Shown here piece after piece: positions 8,642 to 17,239 of a DNA stretch of 64,000 nt. A program made the position numbers and the translations under genes. The DNA is from Allobosea sp. UNC402CLCol. Its GTDB lineage: Bacteria > Pseudomonadota > Alphaproteobacteria > Rhizobiales > Beijerinckiaceae. The first letter of the stretch is position 1. Each line of letters starts with the position of its first letter. The notes below the pieces were generated by a model that was not told the DNA's origin, ran no database searches, and worked only from the letters and a program-made list of their open reading frames with translations. The stretch spans positions 558,001 to 622,000 of the forward strand of contig NZ_JQJJ01000010.1 in the NCBI RefSeq assembly GCF_000745475.1, read 5' to 3'.

Positions 8642-10468
8642 TCAGTGGCGGCCGGCCGAACGCCGGAACCGCTCGTTGAGGAACAGGAGGCCGGTCATCA
8701 GCACCAGCAGCAAGGTCGCGACGGCCGCGAGCGTCGGATTGATCTGGAGCAGCAGGTCCGACCACATCTGGCGCGGCAGCGTGTTGAAGGAGCCGCCGGT
8801 CAGGAACAGCGCCACCGTCAATTCGTCGAAGGAGGTGACGAAGGCGAAGAGGAAGGCGGAGAGCAATCCCGGCTTGATGATCGGCAAGGTGATCCGGCGC
8901 AGCGTCTGCCACCGGCTCGCGCCCATCACCGCCGCCGCCTGGTCGAGCCGCCGGTCATAGGTTGCGAGCACCGCCATCACCGTGATGACGACATAGGGCA
9001 CGGCCAGCACGGCATGGGCGATGACCAGCCCGGTCACCGTCCCGACCAGTTCGAGCTTCGAATAGAGGAAGAACAGGGCGACCGCGATGACGATGCGCGG
9101 CACGATCAGGGGCGAGAGGATCACGGCGAGCGCGGCGGTCTTGCCCGGAAAGCGGTTCCAGGCCATCGCGAAGGCCGCCATCGTGCCCAGCACCAGCGCC
9201 ACGGCGCCCGAAGCCAGCCCGACGACGAGCGAATTCCAGGCGGCGCTGGTCCAGTCGGAGGAAGCGAAGACGGCCTCGTACCAGCGCAGCGAGAAGCCGC
9301 CCGGATTGGCCTGCACCGCATTGCCCGGCGTGAAGGAGGCCGGGATCACGAAGAGCGTCGGGATCAGCAGGAAGGCGACGACGATGAGGAACAGCGCGAG
9401 GCTGCTGCCCCGGCCGAGCCCGCGGAAGGCGCGCGCGGGAAGCAGCCAGGCGAAGACCGCGCCGATGCCGGCACAGAGGCTGCCGAGGCCGTTGACGACC
9501 GCCCGGCCGATCACGTCGAGAATGCGCGACCAGGCCGAGACCGTTCGTGCCGAGCGGTCGGCGGAGCCGCCGGCCAGGCTCGACAGTCCGACGACTCGGT
9601 CATAGGCGACGAAGACCAGGATCGAGGCTGCGAGCAGCAGGACCGAGAGCGTGCTGGCCGCCGGCCAGTTCAGCAACTCCTGGATCTGGGTGATGATCAC
9701 CTGCGTCAGCATGGTCTCGCGCGCGCCGCCGAGCAGGGCAGGGGTGATGAAGAAGCCGAGCGAGCTGATGAAGACCATCATTGCGGCGGCGCTGATGCCC
9801 GGCATGCATTGCGGGATATAGATGCGCCAGAAGATCTGGGCGCGTCCGGCGCCGAGCGTCTCCGCAGCACGCGACAGGTTGCCGTCGATCGTCTGCATCA
9901 CCGGCAGCATCGTCATGACCGCGAGCGGCAGCATCGCATGCGACATGCCGATCAGCGTGCCCGTGAGGTTGAAGATCAGCGAAGCCGGTGCATCGACGAT
10001 GCCGAGCGCGAGCAGGAGCTGGTTGACCGCGCCGTTCCGCCCCAGAAGGATCATCCAGGCGAAGGTCCGCACCAGGAAGCTGGTCCAGAACGGCAGCAAA
10101 ACCCAGATGACCAGCGCGTTGCGGCTGTGGGGCGCGGCGTTTGCCAGATAATAGGCGACCGGGAAGCCGCCGACGACCGAGATCACCGTGGTCCAGCCGG
10201 CGATCTTGAAGGTGATCAGCAGGACGTCGAAATAGAGCGGATCGGAGAAGGCCTTGGCGAAGTTGGCGGAGGTGATCGCTCCGCTCTGGTCGAACAGCGA
10301 TAGCGACAGGATCTGCCCGACCGGGAAAAAGAAGAAGAGCGCCAGGAAGGCGAAGAGCGGGAGCAGTGGCAGGAGCGGCCTTGCGCGGCGCAGCCGCGGC
10401 TGAAGCGCTGATATCGCGGGCTCGGCAACGGGGGCGGGTTCGTAATCGCGCGCGGACATGGCCGTCAT
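8642..10468 (-). CDS. Fused ABC transporter permease (two spermidine/putrescine-type domains in one chain)
   Basis: A 608-residue inner-membrane protein holding two complete type-I permease domains. Domain one (about residues 30-300) and domain two (about 340-600) each carry six helices and an EAA loop: ETLGAGRAQIFWRIYIPQ in the first, AVMGASRWQTLRRITLP in the second. Canonical PotB and PotC are separate chains, so here both halves are joined. The start is one base after the ATPase stop (TGACATG), giving translational coupling. With the ATPase and Tat-exported binding protein upstream it makes a complete PotABCD-like importer for a polyamine, betaine or related cationic nitrogen compound. Confidence 0.85.
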   Translation of the reverse strand: MTAMSARDYEPAPVAEPAISALQPRLRRARPLLPLLPLFAFLALFFFFPVGQILSLSLFDQSGAITSANFAKAFSDPLYFDVLLITFKIAGWTTVISVVGGFPVAYYLANAAPHSRNALVIWVLLPFWTSFLVRTFAWMILLGRNGAVNQLLLALGIVDAPASLIFNLTGTLIGMSHAMLPLAVMTMLPVMQTIDGNLSRAAETLGAGRAQIFWRIYIPQCMPGISAAAMMVFISSLGFFITPALLGGARETMLTQVIITQIQELLNWPAASTLSVLLLAASILVFVAYDRVVGLSSLAGGSADRSARTVSAWSRILDVIGRAVVNGLGSLCAGIGAVFAWLLPARAFRGLGRGSSLALFLIVVAFLLIPTLFVIPASFTPGNAVQANPGGFSLRWYEAVFASSDWTSAAWNSLVVGLASGAVALVLGTMAAFAMAWNRFPGKTAALAVILSPLIVPRIVIAVALFFLYSKLELVGTVTGLVIAHAVLAVPYVVITVMAVLATYDRRLDQAAAVMGASRWQTLRRITLPIIKPGLLSAFLFAFVTSFDELTVALFLTGGSFNTLPRQMWSDLLLQINPTLAAVATLLLVLMTGLLFLNERFRRSAGRH

Positions 10469-10469
10469 G

Positions 10470-11546
10470 TCAGGCGCCCGGCGGCAGCACGATGGCGTCG
10501 GCGGCGGACCAGCCGAGCGTCACGCTCTGCCCGCGCTCCGGCAGCGGCTGCCCGGATGTCAGCTCCTTCGCGAGAAGGGTCGTGCCGTCGTCGAGCCGGA
10601 CATTGATCTTGGTGAAGCCGCCGACAAAGACGGCGTCGAGCAATTGGCCGCGCCGGATGTTCTCATGCGCCTCGCCGTCGCGGATGAGCTTCAGCCGTTC
10701 CGGCCGCACCATCCAGTTGACCTCGACATCGGTGCGGTGGCCGGCATCGGCCGCCACCCTGATCGTCGAGCCGTCGGCAGAACCGAGTAGGGTCTCCGTT
10801 CCGGTCGAAAGCACCTTCGCAGGGGCGATGTTGGATTCGCCGAGGAATCCGGCCGCGAACACCGAGGCCGGCTTAAAATACAATTCCGCCGGCGTGCCGA
10901 TCTGCTCGACCCGGGCATTGTTCATCAGGCAGATGCGGTCGGACATCGACAGCGCTTCCTCCTGATCATGCGTGACGTAGAGGATGGTGATGCCGAGCTC
11001 GACATGCAGACGCTTGATCTCGGTCTGCATGTGCTCGCGCAGGTTCTTGTCGAGGGCGCCGAGCGGCTCGTCCATCAGGATGATCGAGGGCTCGTAGACG
11101 ATGCAGCGCGCCAACGCGATCCGCTGCTGCTGGCCACCGGACAATTCGCGCGGCAGGCGCTCCGCGACATGGGGCAGATGGATGAGGTCGAGCACCCGGC
11201 GCACCGCCGCGTCGATCTCGGCCGCGCCCATCCGGCGCATGCGCAGCGGAAAGGCGATGTTCTCGTAGATCGAGAGATGCGGGAACAGGGCATAGTTCTG
11301 GAAGACCATGCCCAGCCCGCGCTTCGCCGAGGGCTCGTCGGTGACGCGCCGCCCGTCGATCCAGATGTCGCCACCCGTCGGCTCGGTCAGCCCGGCGATC
11401 AGCGACAGGAGCGTGGTCTTGCCCGAGCCGGACGGCCCGAGCAGCGTCAGGAACTCCCCGTCGCGCATCGAGAGCGTCGTCGGCTGCAGCGCCGCCACGT
11501 CGTTGTAGCGCTTGGTGACCTGTTCGGTTCGCAGCTTCTCCGACAT
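10470..11546 (-). CDS. ABC transporter ATP-binding protein, PotA/spermidine-putrescine type
   Basis: A 358-residue cytoplasmic ATPase. Walker A is GPSGSGKTT, the Q-loop FQNYALFPHLSIYENIAFPL, the signature ELSGGQQQRIALARC, and Walker B IILMDEPLGALD followed by YVTHDQEEALSMSD. The last 110 residues form the TOBE-type domain of the PotA/UgpC group. It lies 12 bases after the binding-protein gene and one base before the fused permease, in the usual binding protein-ATPase-permease order. Confidence 0.9.
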   Translation of the reverse strand: MSEKLRTEQVTKRYNDVAALQPTTLSMRDGEFLTLLGPSGSGKTTLLSLIAGLTEPTGGDIWIDGRRVTDEPSAKRGLGMVFQNYALFPHLSIYENIAFPLRMRRMGAAEIDAAVRRVLDLIHLPHVAERLPRELSGGQQQRIALARCIVYEPSIILMDEPLGALDKNLREHMQTEIKRLHVELGITILYVTHDQEEALSMSDRICLMNNARVEQIGTPAELYFKPASVFAAGFLGESNIAPAKVLSTGTETLLGSADGSTIRVAADAGHRTDVEVNWMVRPERLKLIRDGEAHENIRRGQLLDAVFVGGFTKINVRLDDGTTLLAKELTSGQPLPERGQSVTLGWSAADAIVLPPGA

Positions 11547-11558
11547 CGGGCCTGCGCC

Positions 11559-12623
11559 TCAGCTACGGAGCAGCCAGGCGTTGAAGCGCTCGAACATCTT
11601 GTCCTTGTTCGCGCCCCACCATTCGTCGTTGCTCGGGATCAGCTTGCTGAAGTTGGCCGGCTCCGTCGGCAATTGCTTGGCGCGGGCGGGGTCGATGAAC
11701 TTGAACGCCGTCTGGTTGGTCGGGCCATAGGCCAGCGCCTTGGTATAGAGCGCCTGCCGCTCGCCATTGGCGCAGGAGGCGATGAACTTCTTGGCGAGCT
11801 CCGCCCGCGGGCAGCCCTTCGGAATCGCCCAGCCTTCCATGCCGTAGAGCCCGCCATCCCAGATGATCTCGACCGGCGCGCCATTGTCGATCGCCGCCTG
11901 GATGCGCGCATTGCTGGAGGGCAGGAAATCGACCTCACCGCTCTGCAGAAGCTGCGTCGTCTGGGTGAAGCTCGTCCACCAGACCGCGATATGCGGCTTG
12001 ATCGTGTCGAGCTTCTTGAAGGCCCGGTCGACATCGAGCGGGTAGAGCTTTTTCGGGTCGACGCCATCCGCCAGCAGCGCCCCTTCGAGCGTATGGATCG
12101 GGCTCTTCGGCAGGGCGCGGCGGCCGGGGAACCTGGCGACGTCGTAGAAATCGGCCCAGTTCGAGGGGCGGGCCTTCATGTTGTCGGTGCGGTAGCCCAG
12201 CACGCTGCCATAGACGTTGGTGCCCAGCCAGTCCGGCTGCTTCGCCAGCGGCAGAAGCTCGTCGTAATCCGCGCCCGAGAACTGCAATGGCTCGAGCAGC
12301 CCGGCATCCGAGAGCAGCTTGCGTGACGACAGGGTGATCGAGACGACGTCCCAGACATAGGACTTGGCGTCGACCTGCGCCTTCACTTGGCTGGTCGGCT
12401 CGGAGTCGCGGGAGACGTTGACGAGCTCGGCGCCGGTCTTGCGGAAAGGCGCATAGAAGGCGGGGGTGAAGCCGGTGACGTAGACGCCGCCGGGATCTGC
12501 CACGGTGATCCGCTCGGCGGCGGAAGCCGGGCGGATGATGAAGGGCGCGGCGATCAGGCCGGCGCCACCGCCGAGAAGGCCGCGCCGCGAAATTCCATTA
12601 CGAACGAACGAGTGATCCGGCAT
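11559..12623 (-). CDS. Extracellular solute-binding protein (PotD-like), Tat-exported
   Basis: A 354-residue periplasmic binding protein and the first gene of the importer operon. The N-terminus has a twin-arginine signal, ISRRGLLGGGAGLIAAP, ending in ASA-AE, where cleavage would occur. The mature part has the spermidine/putrescine-binding-protein layout: ITVADPGGVYVTGF, then later VWWTSFTQTTQLLQSGEVDFLPSSNARIQAA, which lines the ligand cleft in this group. It determines the specificity of the system. Ligand is likely a small amine or amino acid derivative given the downstream dehydrogenase, but this is inference. Confidence 0.8.
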   Translation of the reverse strand: MPDHSFVRNGISRRGLLGGGAGLIAAPFIIRPASAAERITVADPGGVYVTGFTPAFYAPFRKTGAELVNVSRDSEPTSQVKAQVDAKSYVWDVVSITLSSRKLLSDAGLLEPLQFSGADYDELLPLAKQPDWLGTNVYGSVLGYRTDNMKARPSNWADFYDVARFPGRRALPKSPIHTLEGALLADGVDPKKLYPLDVDRAFKKLDTIKPHIAVWWTSFTQTTQLLQSGEVDFLPSSNARIQAAIDNGAPVEIIWDGGLYGMEGWAIPKGCPRAELAKKFIASCANGERQALYTKALAYGPTNQTAFKFIDPARAKQLPTEPANFSKLIPSNDEWWGANKDKMFERFNAWLLRS

Positions 12624-12699
12624 GACATTCCCCTTTTTCTTGGAGTCAGGTGGAGAAATGGTCTTCGATGGTCATCTATGCCTGCGTCGAAATTAGAGA

Positions 12700-12732
12700 C
12701 TGTTCTTCAAACAGGTCAATCTGTTTTTCAAA
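12700..12732. promoter_or_regulatory. Tandem 12-bp direct repeat upstream of the solute-binding protein gene
   Basis: CTGTTCTTCAAA (12700-12711) and CTGTTTTTCAAA (12721-12732) differ at one position and are spaced 21 bases start to start, two turns of the helix. They lie 77-109 bases upstream of the binding-protein start codon, in AT-richer DNA than the surroundings. The arrangement looks like two sites for a regulator binding the same DNA face; which regulator is unknown. Confidence 0.45.
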
Positions 12733-13122
12733 GCGGACGAACCCATCTACGCTCGATTCTCTGCTTCCGCGAGGGATGGAATGACTTAATTTGCGTCCGT
12801 TTGTGGTAGAATAATTTACGAATACGTCGTGTCCGGGCGCTTTCAGGAAAGCGATACGCTCATCACGGCGGGGTTGGGGAAAGTTTAGCTGGATGATCGC
12901 TGTCCCGATGGACGGCATGTCAGCGCCGGCATCTCGAATCCTGGGAACGACCGCCGCTATGCCCGGGCCGCCGCATCGCATGCGGGGTTCGACATGCGGT
13001 GCGAGAGAACGTCGATCGAGCCGCCGATCGCGCCGGCCCGAGGCCGGGGCGGACGAAATGGGCTCCGCCACTGTCCTTCGGCTGAGGAGCGAGGATGCGG
13101 CCATCGACTCCATCACATGGTC
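12733..13122. other. Intergenic stretch without a recognisable gene
   Basis: The divergent space between the transporter operon and the GntR gene is about 600 bases. Apart from the direct repeat on the left and the GntR-type palindrome on the right, the middle contains open frames with arginine/proline-rich translations on both strands that I could not connect to any family. It may hold the divergent promoters, or the remains of a small gene. Confidence 0.4.
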
Positions 13123-13137
13123 ATTGTCGATTTCATG

Positions 13138-13147
13138 TTGTCGACAA
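13138..13147. promoter_or_regulatory. Candidate GntR operator TTGTCGACAA with a second half site
   Basis: TTGTCGACAA is a perfect 10-base palindrome, and a half site ATTGTCGA occurs at 13123-13130, 14 bases earlier. Both lie about 90-110 bases upstream of the GntR start. FCD-type GntR proteins commonly bind short palindromes of the TTGT-N-ACAA kind, so autoregulation and control of both divergent operons is plausible. Confidence 0.5.
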
Positions 13148-13230
13148 TACGCAAGGCATGTAGGTTTACAACATCAAATTTGCGCCGCATTCGATTTCGC
13201 ATCGACCAGCGGTTCGACGGGGAGACGCGC

Positions 13231-13977
13231 ATGAACAAGCCGGCAATGCCCGGTGGTGCCGTGACGGCGGTGAGCGCCCGGCGGCCGGCGATCATCGTGG
13301 CGCCGAAATCGCTGACCCAGCAGATTTCGGACCATATCCGCTCCGAGATCATCCACGACAACATCAAGCCGGGCGAGTGGATCCGGGAGAAGGCGCTGAC
13401 CGAGCAGTTCGGGATATCGCGGACGCCGCTGCGTGAGGCCCTGCAGATCCTGGCGACGCAGCGGCTGATCGAGATCATCCCGAACCGCGGTGCGGTCGTG
13501 GTCGCATTGTCGGATGACGAGATCCGCCATCTGCTCGAGGTCTATGTCCGCCTCGACGTCTTCGCGGCCGAACTCGCCTGCGAAAAGGCGACGCCGCTGG
13601 ACGACGAGACGATCCGCCGGCATCTCGCGACCATGGCGGAGGCCTATCATGCCGGCGACCGCTATACCTATTTCGACGCCAACCAGGCCTTCCATCTCGC
13701 GATTGCCGCGGCATCGCACAATCCCGTGCTGATCGAGATGCACGCGCAGCTCAATCTGCGCCTCTACCGCACCCGCTATCTCGGGGTTCTGCAGGCCGAG
13801 AACTGGGCGAAGGCCTTCAACGAGCACGAGCCGATCGCCGAGGCCTTCCTCAACCGCAATGCGTCCGAGCTCGCCCGGCTGGTCTCGGAGCATCTCGGCT
13901 TCGCCTGGCGCATGGTTTCGTCCGACGAAGTTGCGAATGCGGCAGCGACGCCGGTCGATCTGGCAAGGACCGCCTGA
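13231..13977 (+). CDS. GntR-family transcriptional regulator, FadR/FCD subfamily
   Basis: A 248-residue regulator with an N-terminal winged helix (SLTQQISDHIRSEIIHDNIK, then GEWIREKALTEQFGISRTPLREALQIL) and a C-terminal all-helical FCD ligand domain. The metal-binding pattern of FCD domains (D in the first helix, H-x-x-x-H later) appears in FHLAIAAASHNPVL and NEHEPIAEA. FCD regulators usually sense the organic acid substrate of the adjacent pathway. I chose the ATG with GGGGAGA seven bases upstream. It stands between the divergent transporter/dehydrogenase operon and the molybdoenzyme operon and probably controls both. Confidence 0.85.
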   Translation: MNKPAMPGGAVTAVSARRPAIIVAPKSLTQQISDHIRSEIIHDNIKPGEWIREKALTEQFGISRTPLREALQILATQRLIEIIPNRGAVVVALSDDEIRHLLEVYVRLDVFAAELACEKATPLDDETIRRHLATMAEAYHAGDRYTYFDANQAFHLAIAAASHNPVLIEMHAQLNLRLYRTRYLGVLQAENWAKAFNEHEPIAEAFLNRNASELARLVSEHLGFAWRMVSSDEVANAAATPVDLARTA

Positions 13978-14011
13978 CTATCCGCTGACCTCCCGATCCG
14001 GGGTGACGACG

Positions 14012-16333
14012 ATGTTGAAGACACCTGCACGACCGACCGTCGCCACCCATTGGGGCACCTATCGCGTGCGGATGTCCGAGGGCCGGCCCGCCGAGCTGGA
14101 AGGCTTCGAGCAGGACCCGGCGCCCTCTCCCATCGCCCGGTCGATGATCGGCGCGCTCGATGATCCCACGCGGATCGAGAAGCCGATGATCCGGGCCTCC
14201 TTCCTCGAAAAGGGCCATCGCGCGACGGGGGCAGGGCGCGGCGCGGAGCCCTTCGTCGCCGTGGACTGGCCCGAAGCCATCGCCATCGCTGCCGGCGAGC
14301 TCGACCGGGTCCGCAAGGAGCACGGCAACGGCGCGATCTTCGGCGGCTCCTATGGCTGGGCCAGCGCGGGGCGCTTCCATCACGCCCAGAGCCAGATCCA
14401 CCGCTTCCTCAACGCCATCGGCGGCTATACCCGCTCCGTCGGCAATTACAGCTATGCCGCCGCCGATGCGATCGTACCGCATGTCGTCGGCGACCGCCGC
14501 GGGCTCGTCACCGATCACACTTCATGGCCCGTCATCATCCGCCACGCCCGGATGCTGGTGATGTTCGGTGGCCTGCCGCTGAAGAATTCGCAGGTGAGCT
14601 CGGGCGGGATCGGCCGCCACATCCTGGCCGAGAGCCTGGAAGCCTTCGCGGCGAACGGAGGCGAGCTCATATCGGTCACGCCGATCCGGGACGATGTCGA
14701 GGAGCGTTTCGGTGCCACCTGGCTGCCGATCGCGCCCAATACCGATACCGCGCTGATGCTCGGCGTCGCCCACACACTCTGGAGCGAGGGGCTGCACGAC
14801 AAGGCCTTCCTCGCGCGCTGCACCACCGGTTTCGACAAATTCCTGCCCTATCTCTCGGGCGAGAGCGACGGCGTCGCGAAGACGGCGGAGTGGGCGGCCG
14901 CGATCTGCGGCATCGATGCAGAAGCGATCAGGAGCCTCGCCCGCAGGATGGCGGCCCAGCGGACCATGATCATGCTGGCCTGGGCGGTGCAGCGTGCGGA
15001 TCATGGCGAGCAGCCCTGCTGGATGGCGATCACGCTTGCCGCGATGCTCGGCCAGATCGGCCTGCCCGGCGGGGGCTTCGGCATCGGCTACGGTTCGGTC
15101 AACGGCATCGGCAACCCGATCCTCGACCTCGCCTGGCCGTCCTTCTCGCAGGGGAGCAGCGGCGTCGACGACTACATCCCGGTGGCGCGGATCTCGGACC
15201 TGCTGCTGAAGCCGGGAGAACCCTATCAGTTCAACGGGCAGGAGCGGCGCTATGCCGATATCCGCCTCGTCTACTGGGCCGGCGGCAACCCCTTCCATCA
15301 CCATCAGGACCTCAACCGCTTCCTCGAAGCCTGGAAGCGGCCGGAGGTGACGATCGTCCATGAGAGCTGGTGGAATCCACTCGCCCGCCATGCCGATATC
15401 GTCCTGCCGGTGACCACCCAGCTCGAACGCAACGATATCGTCTGCTCCAGCCGCGATCGCCTTCTCGCGGCTTCGCACCGGGTCGCCGCGCCGTTCGGGC
15501 AGGCCCGGAACGACTACGATATCTTCGGTGCGCTGGCTGCCGCGCTGGGCGCGGAAGCGACCTTCACCGAGGGGCGGGCCGAGGAGGCGTGGCTGCGCTT
15601 CCTCTACGAGACGGCGCAGGAGCGTCTCGCGGGGCTGGGTTTCAACCCGCCCGATTTCGAGACCTTCTGGGAGGAGGGGGCGCTGCTCTTCCCGGAGCCG
15701 GAACGGCAGCCATCCCTGTTCGAGGCGTTCCGGCAGGACCCTGCCGCCAACGCCCTGCCGACGCCGTCCGGCCGGATCGAGATCTGGTCCGACAGGATCG
15801 CCTCATTCGGCTACGACGATTGCCCGGGCCACCCGGCCTGGCTCGAGCCGCGGGAATGGCTCGGCGCCGGCAAGGCGGCGCGCTTCCCCCTGCATCTGAT
15901 CTCCAACCAGCCCAAGACCAAGCTCCACAGCCAATACGATCAGGGCTCGCATTCCCGCGCCGCCAAGATCCGGGGGCGCGAGCCGGTCCGGATTCATCCG
16001 GTAGATGCGAAGGCTCGCGGGATCGGCGACGGCGACATTGTCCGCCTGTTCAACGAACGCGGCGCCTGCCTTGCGGCGGCGGTGCTGTCCGAGGCGGTTC
16101 GCCCCGGCGTCCTGCAGCTCGCCACCGGCGCCTGGTTCGACCCGGCGATGCCGGGTGTCTCCGGGAGCCTCGAAAAGCACGGCAACCCCAACGTCCTGAC
16201 CCATGATCTGGGGACGTCGCGCCTGGGGCAGGGGCCGAGCGCGCAATCCTGCCTCGTCGAGATCGAGCGCCACGACGGCGATGTGCCGCCCGTGACCGCC
16301 TTCGATCCGCCCCCGATCGTCAACCGCTCCTAA
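14012..16333 (+). CDS. Molybdopterin-dependent oxidoreductase, biotin sulfoxide/DMSO reductase (BisC/TorA) family
   Basis: A 773-residue bis-MGD molybdoenzyme. The N-terminus lacks both a Tat signal and the Cys motif for a 4Fe-4S cluster, as in cytoplasmic BisC. The likely molybdenum ligand is Ser147 in the segment RSVGNYSYAAADAIVPHVVG, at the same position as the Ser ligand of DMSO reductase. Further family blocks are GEQPCWMAITLAAMLGQIGL and the C-terminal LISNQPKTKLHSQYD / GDIVRLFNERG that binds the second pterin. Relatives reduce S-oxides, N-oxides or N-hydroxylated compounds. It follows the GntR gene by 34 bases and precedes RidA. In this amine-degradation setting an N-oxide or S-oxide of the imported compound is a reasonable substrate. 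Confidence 0.85.
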   Translation: MLKTPARPTVATHWGTYRVRMSEGRPAELEGFEQDPAPSPIARSMIGALDDPTRIEKPMIRASFLEKGHRATGAGRGAEPFVAVDWPEAIAIAAGELDRVRKEHGNGAIFGGSYGWASAGRFHHAQSQIHRFLNAIGGYTRSVGNYSYAAADAIVPHVVGDRRGLVTDHTSWPVIIRHARMLVMFGGLPLKNSQVSSGGIGRHILAESLEAFAANGGELISVTPIRDDVEERFGATWLPIAPNTDTALMLGVAHTLWSEGLHDKAFLARCTTGFDKFLPYLSGESDGVAKTAEWAAAICGIDAEAIRSLARRMAAQRTMIMLAWAVQRADHGEQPCWMAITLAAMLGQIGLPGGGFGIGYGSVNGIGNPILDLAWPSFSQGSSGVDDYIPVARISDLLLKPGEPYQFNGQERRYADIRLVYWAGGNPFHHHQDLNRFLEAWKRPEVTIVHESWWNPLARHADIVLPVTTQLERNDIVCSSRDRLLAASHRVAAPFGQARNDYDIFGALAAALGAEATFTEGRAEEAWLRFLYETAQERLAGLGFNPPDFETFWEEGALLFPEPERQPSLFEAFRQDPAANALPTPSGRIEIWSDRIASFGYDDCPGHPAWLEPREWLGAGKAARFPLHLISNQPKTKLHSQYDQGSHSRAAKIRGREPVRIHPVDAKARGIGDGDIVRLFNERGACLAAAVLSEAVRPGVLQLATGAWFDPAMPGVSGSLEKHGNPNVLTHDLGTSRLGQGPSAQSCLVEIERHDGDVPPVTAFDPPPIVNRS

Positions 16334-16359
16334 CGACGCCAACCCGCGCGGAGATATCC

Positions 16360-16707
16360 ATGCTGATCAAGAGAGCCGATTCGAACGGGCGCCGAAGCCG
16401 CGCCGTGGTGCATAACGGCACGGTCTATCTCGCGGGGCAGGTGGCGGATGACCGCTCGGTCTCCGTGGCCGGCCAGACCGCCCAGGCGCTGGCGAAGGTC
16501 GACGACATGCTCGCGCAATGCGGCAGTGACCGCACCAAGATCCTGTCGAGCATCATCTGGCTGAAGTCGATGGACGACTACAAGGCCATGAACGAGGTCT
16601 GGGACGGCTGGGTCGATCCGGATAATGCGCCGGCGCGCGCCTGCGTCACGGGCGACATGGCCTACCCCGATATCCTCGTCGAGATCATGGTCGTCGCGGC
16701 CGCGTGA
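16360..16707 (+). CDS. RidA family protein (imine/enamine deaminase)
   Basis: A 115-residue YjgF/YER057c/UK114 protein. The catalytic Arg that binds the imine carboxylate is Arg93 in NAPARACVTGDMAYPDILVE, with the family Glu at 108. RidA proteins hydrolyse reactive 2-iminoacids/enamines to keto acids and ammonia. A flavin dehydrogenase of the type encoded on the other strand produces just such imines, so RidA may complete the deamination step. It lies 26 bases after the molybdoenzyme in the same operon. Confidence 0.9.
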   Translation: MLIKRADSNGRRSRAVVHNGTVYLAGQVADDRSVSVAGQTAQALAKVDDMLAQCGSDRTKILSSIIWLKSMDDYKAMNEVWDGWVDPDNAPARACVTGDMAYPDILVEIMVVAAA

Positions 16708-16752
16708 CGGCCCCGAAAGCAATCCGGCCGCATGAACCCTTGGAGACAGCCG

Positions 16753-17148
16753 ATGCCTCGCCCGAAAGCGATCGAATACAGCGAAGCCAGCGATGCGGTG
16801 AAAGCCGTCTATGACGAGATCAAGTCGGCGCGAAAGCTCGACGACGTCAACAATTTCTGGAAATACCTCGCCAATGACGAGAAGACCCTGCGCCGGACGT
16901 GGGACAGCGTCCGGGAGGTGATGGCGCCGGGCGCGCTCGACCCACTCGTCAAGGAAATGATCTACGTCGCCGTCAGCGTGACCAATAATTGCGGCTACTG
17001 CATCGCGAGCCACAGCGCCGCCGCCGCCAAGGCGGGCATGACGCCTGAACAGTTCCAGGAACTGATTGCGGTCGTCGGCATGGCGAATGAAACCAACCGA
17101 CTGGTGAACGGGTATCGCGTGCCGATCGACCCGGCCTTCGAGAGATAG
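16753..17148 (+). CDS. Carboxymuconolactone decarboxylase / AhpD-like protein
   Basis: A 131-residue all-helical protein. The AhpD-type redox motif is seen as NNCGYCIASH (Cys80, Cys83, His87), so the redox-active members of the family are the best match, rather than true carboxymuconolactone decarboxylases. I chose the second ATG because GGAGA stands 6-10 bases upstream; an earlier ATG would add seven residues. Proteins of this kind often accompany oxidative catabolic operons and may deal with peroxide made by flavin oxidases. It lies 45 bases after ridA. Confidence 0.8.
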   Translation: MPRPKAIEYSEASDAVKAVYDEIKSARKLDDVNNFWKYLANDEKTLRRTWDSVREVMAPGALDPLVKEMIYVAVSVTNNCGYCIASHSAAAAKAGMTPEQFQELIAVVGMANETNRLVNGYRVPIDPAFER

Positions 17149-17239
17149 CCGCGGCGGTCATCAGCGATCGGCCGATCGCGGGCACCCGGCGGCGTGTCGC
17201 GCCTCCGGAGAATTTTCCTCCGAGCGCGAGGGTGGAACG

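Noticed and set aside
7778..10303. Very long open frame on the plus strand, opposite the ABC permease and racemase genes
   Set aside because: Its translation is arginine/aspartate/histidine-rich and low in hydrophobic residues, the signature of antisense GC-rich DNA; the minus strand has conserved motifs.
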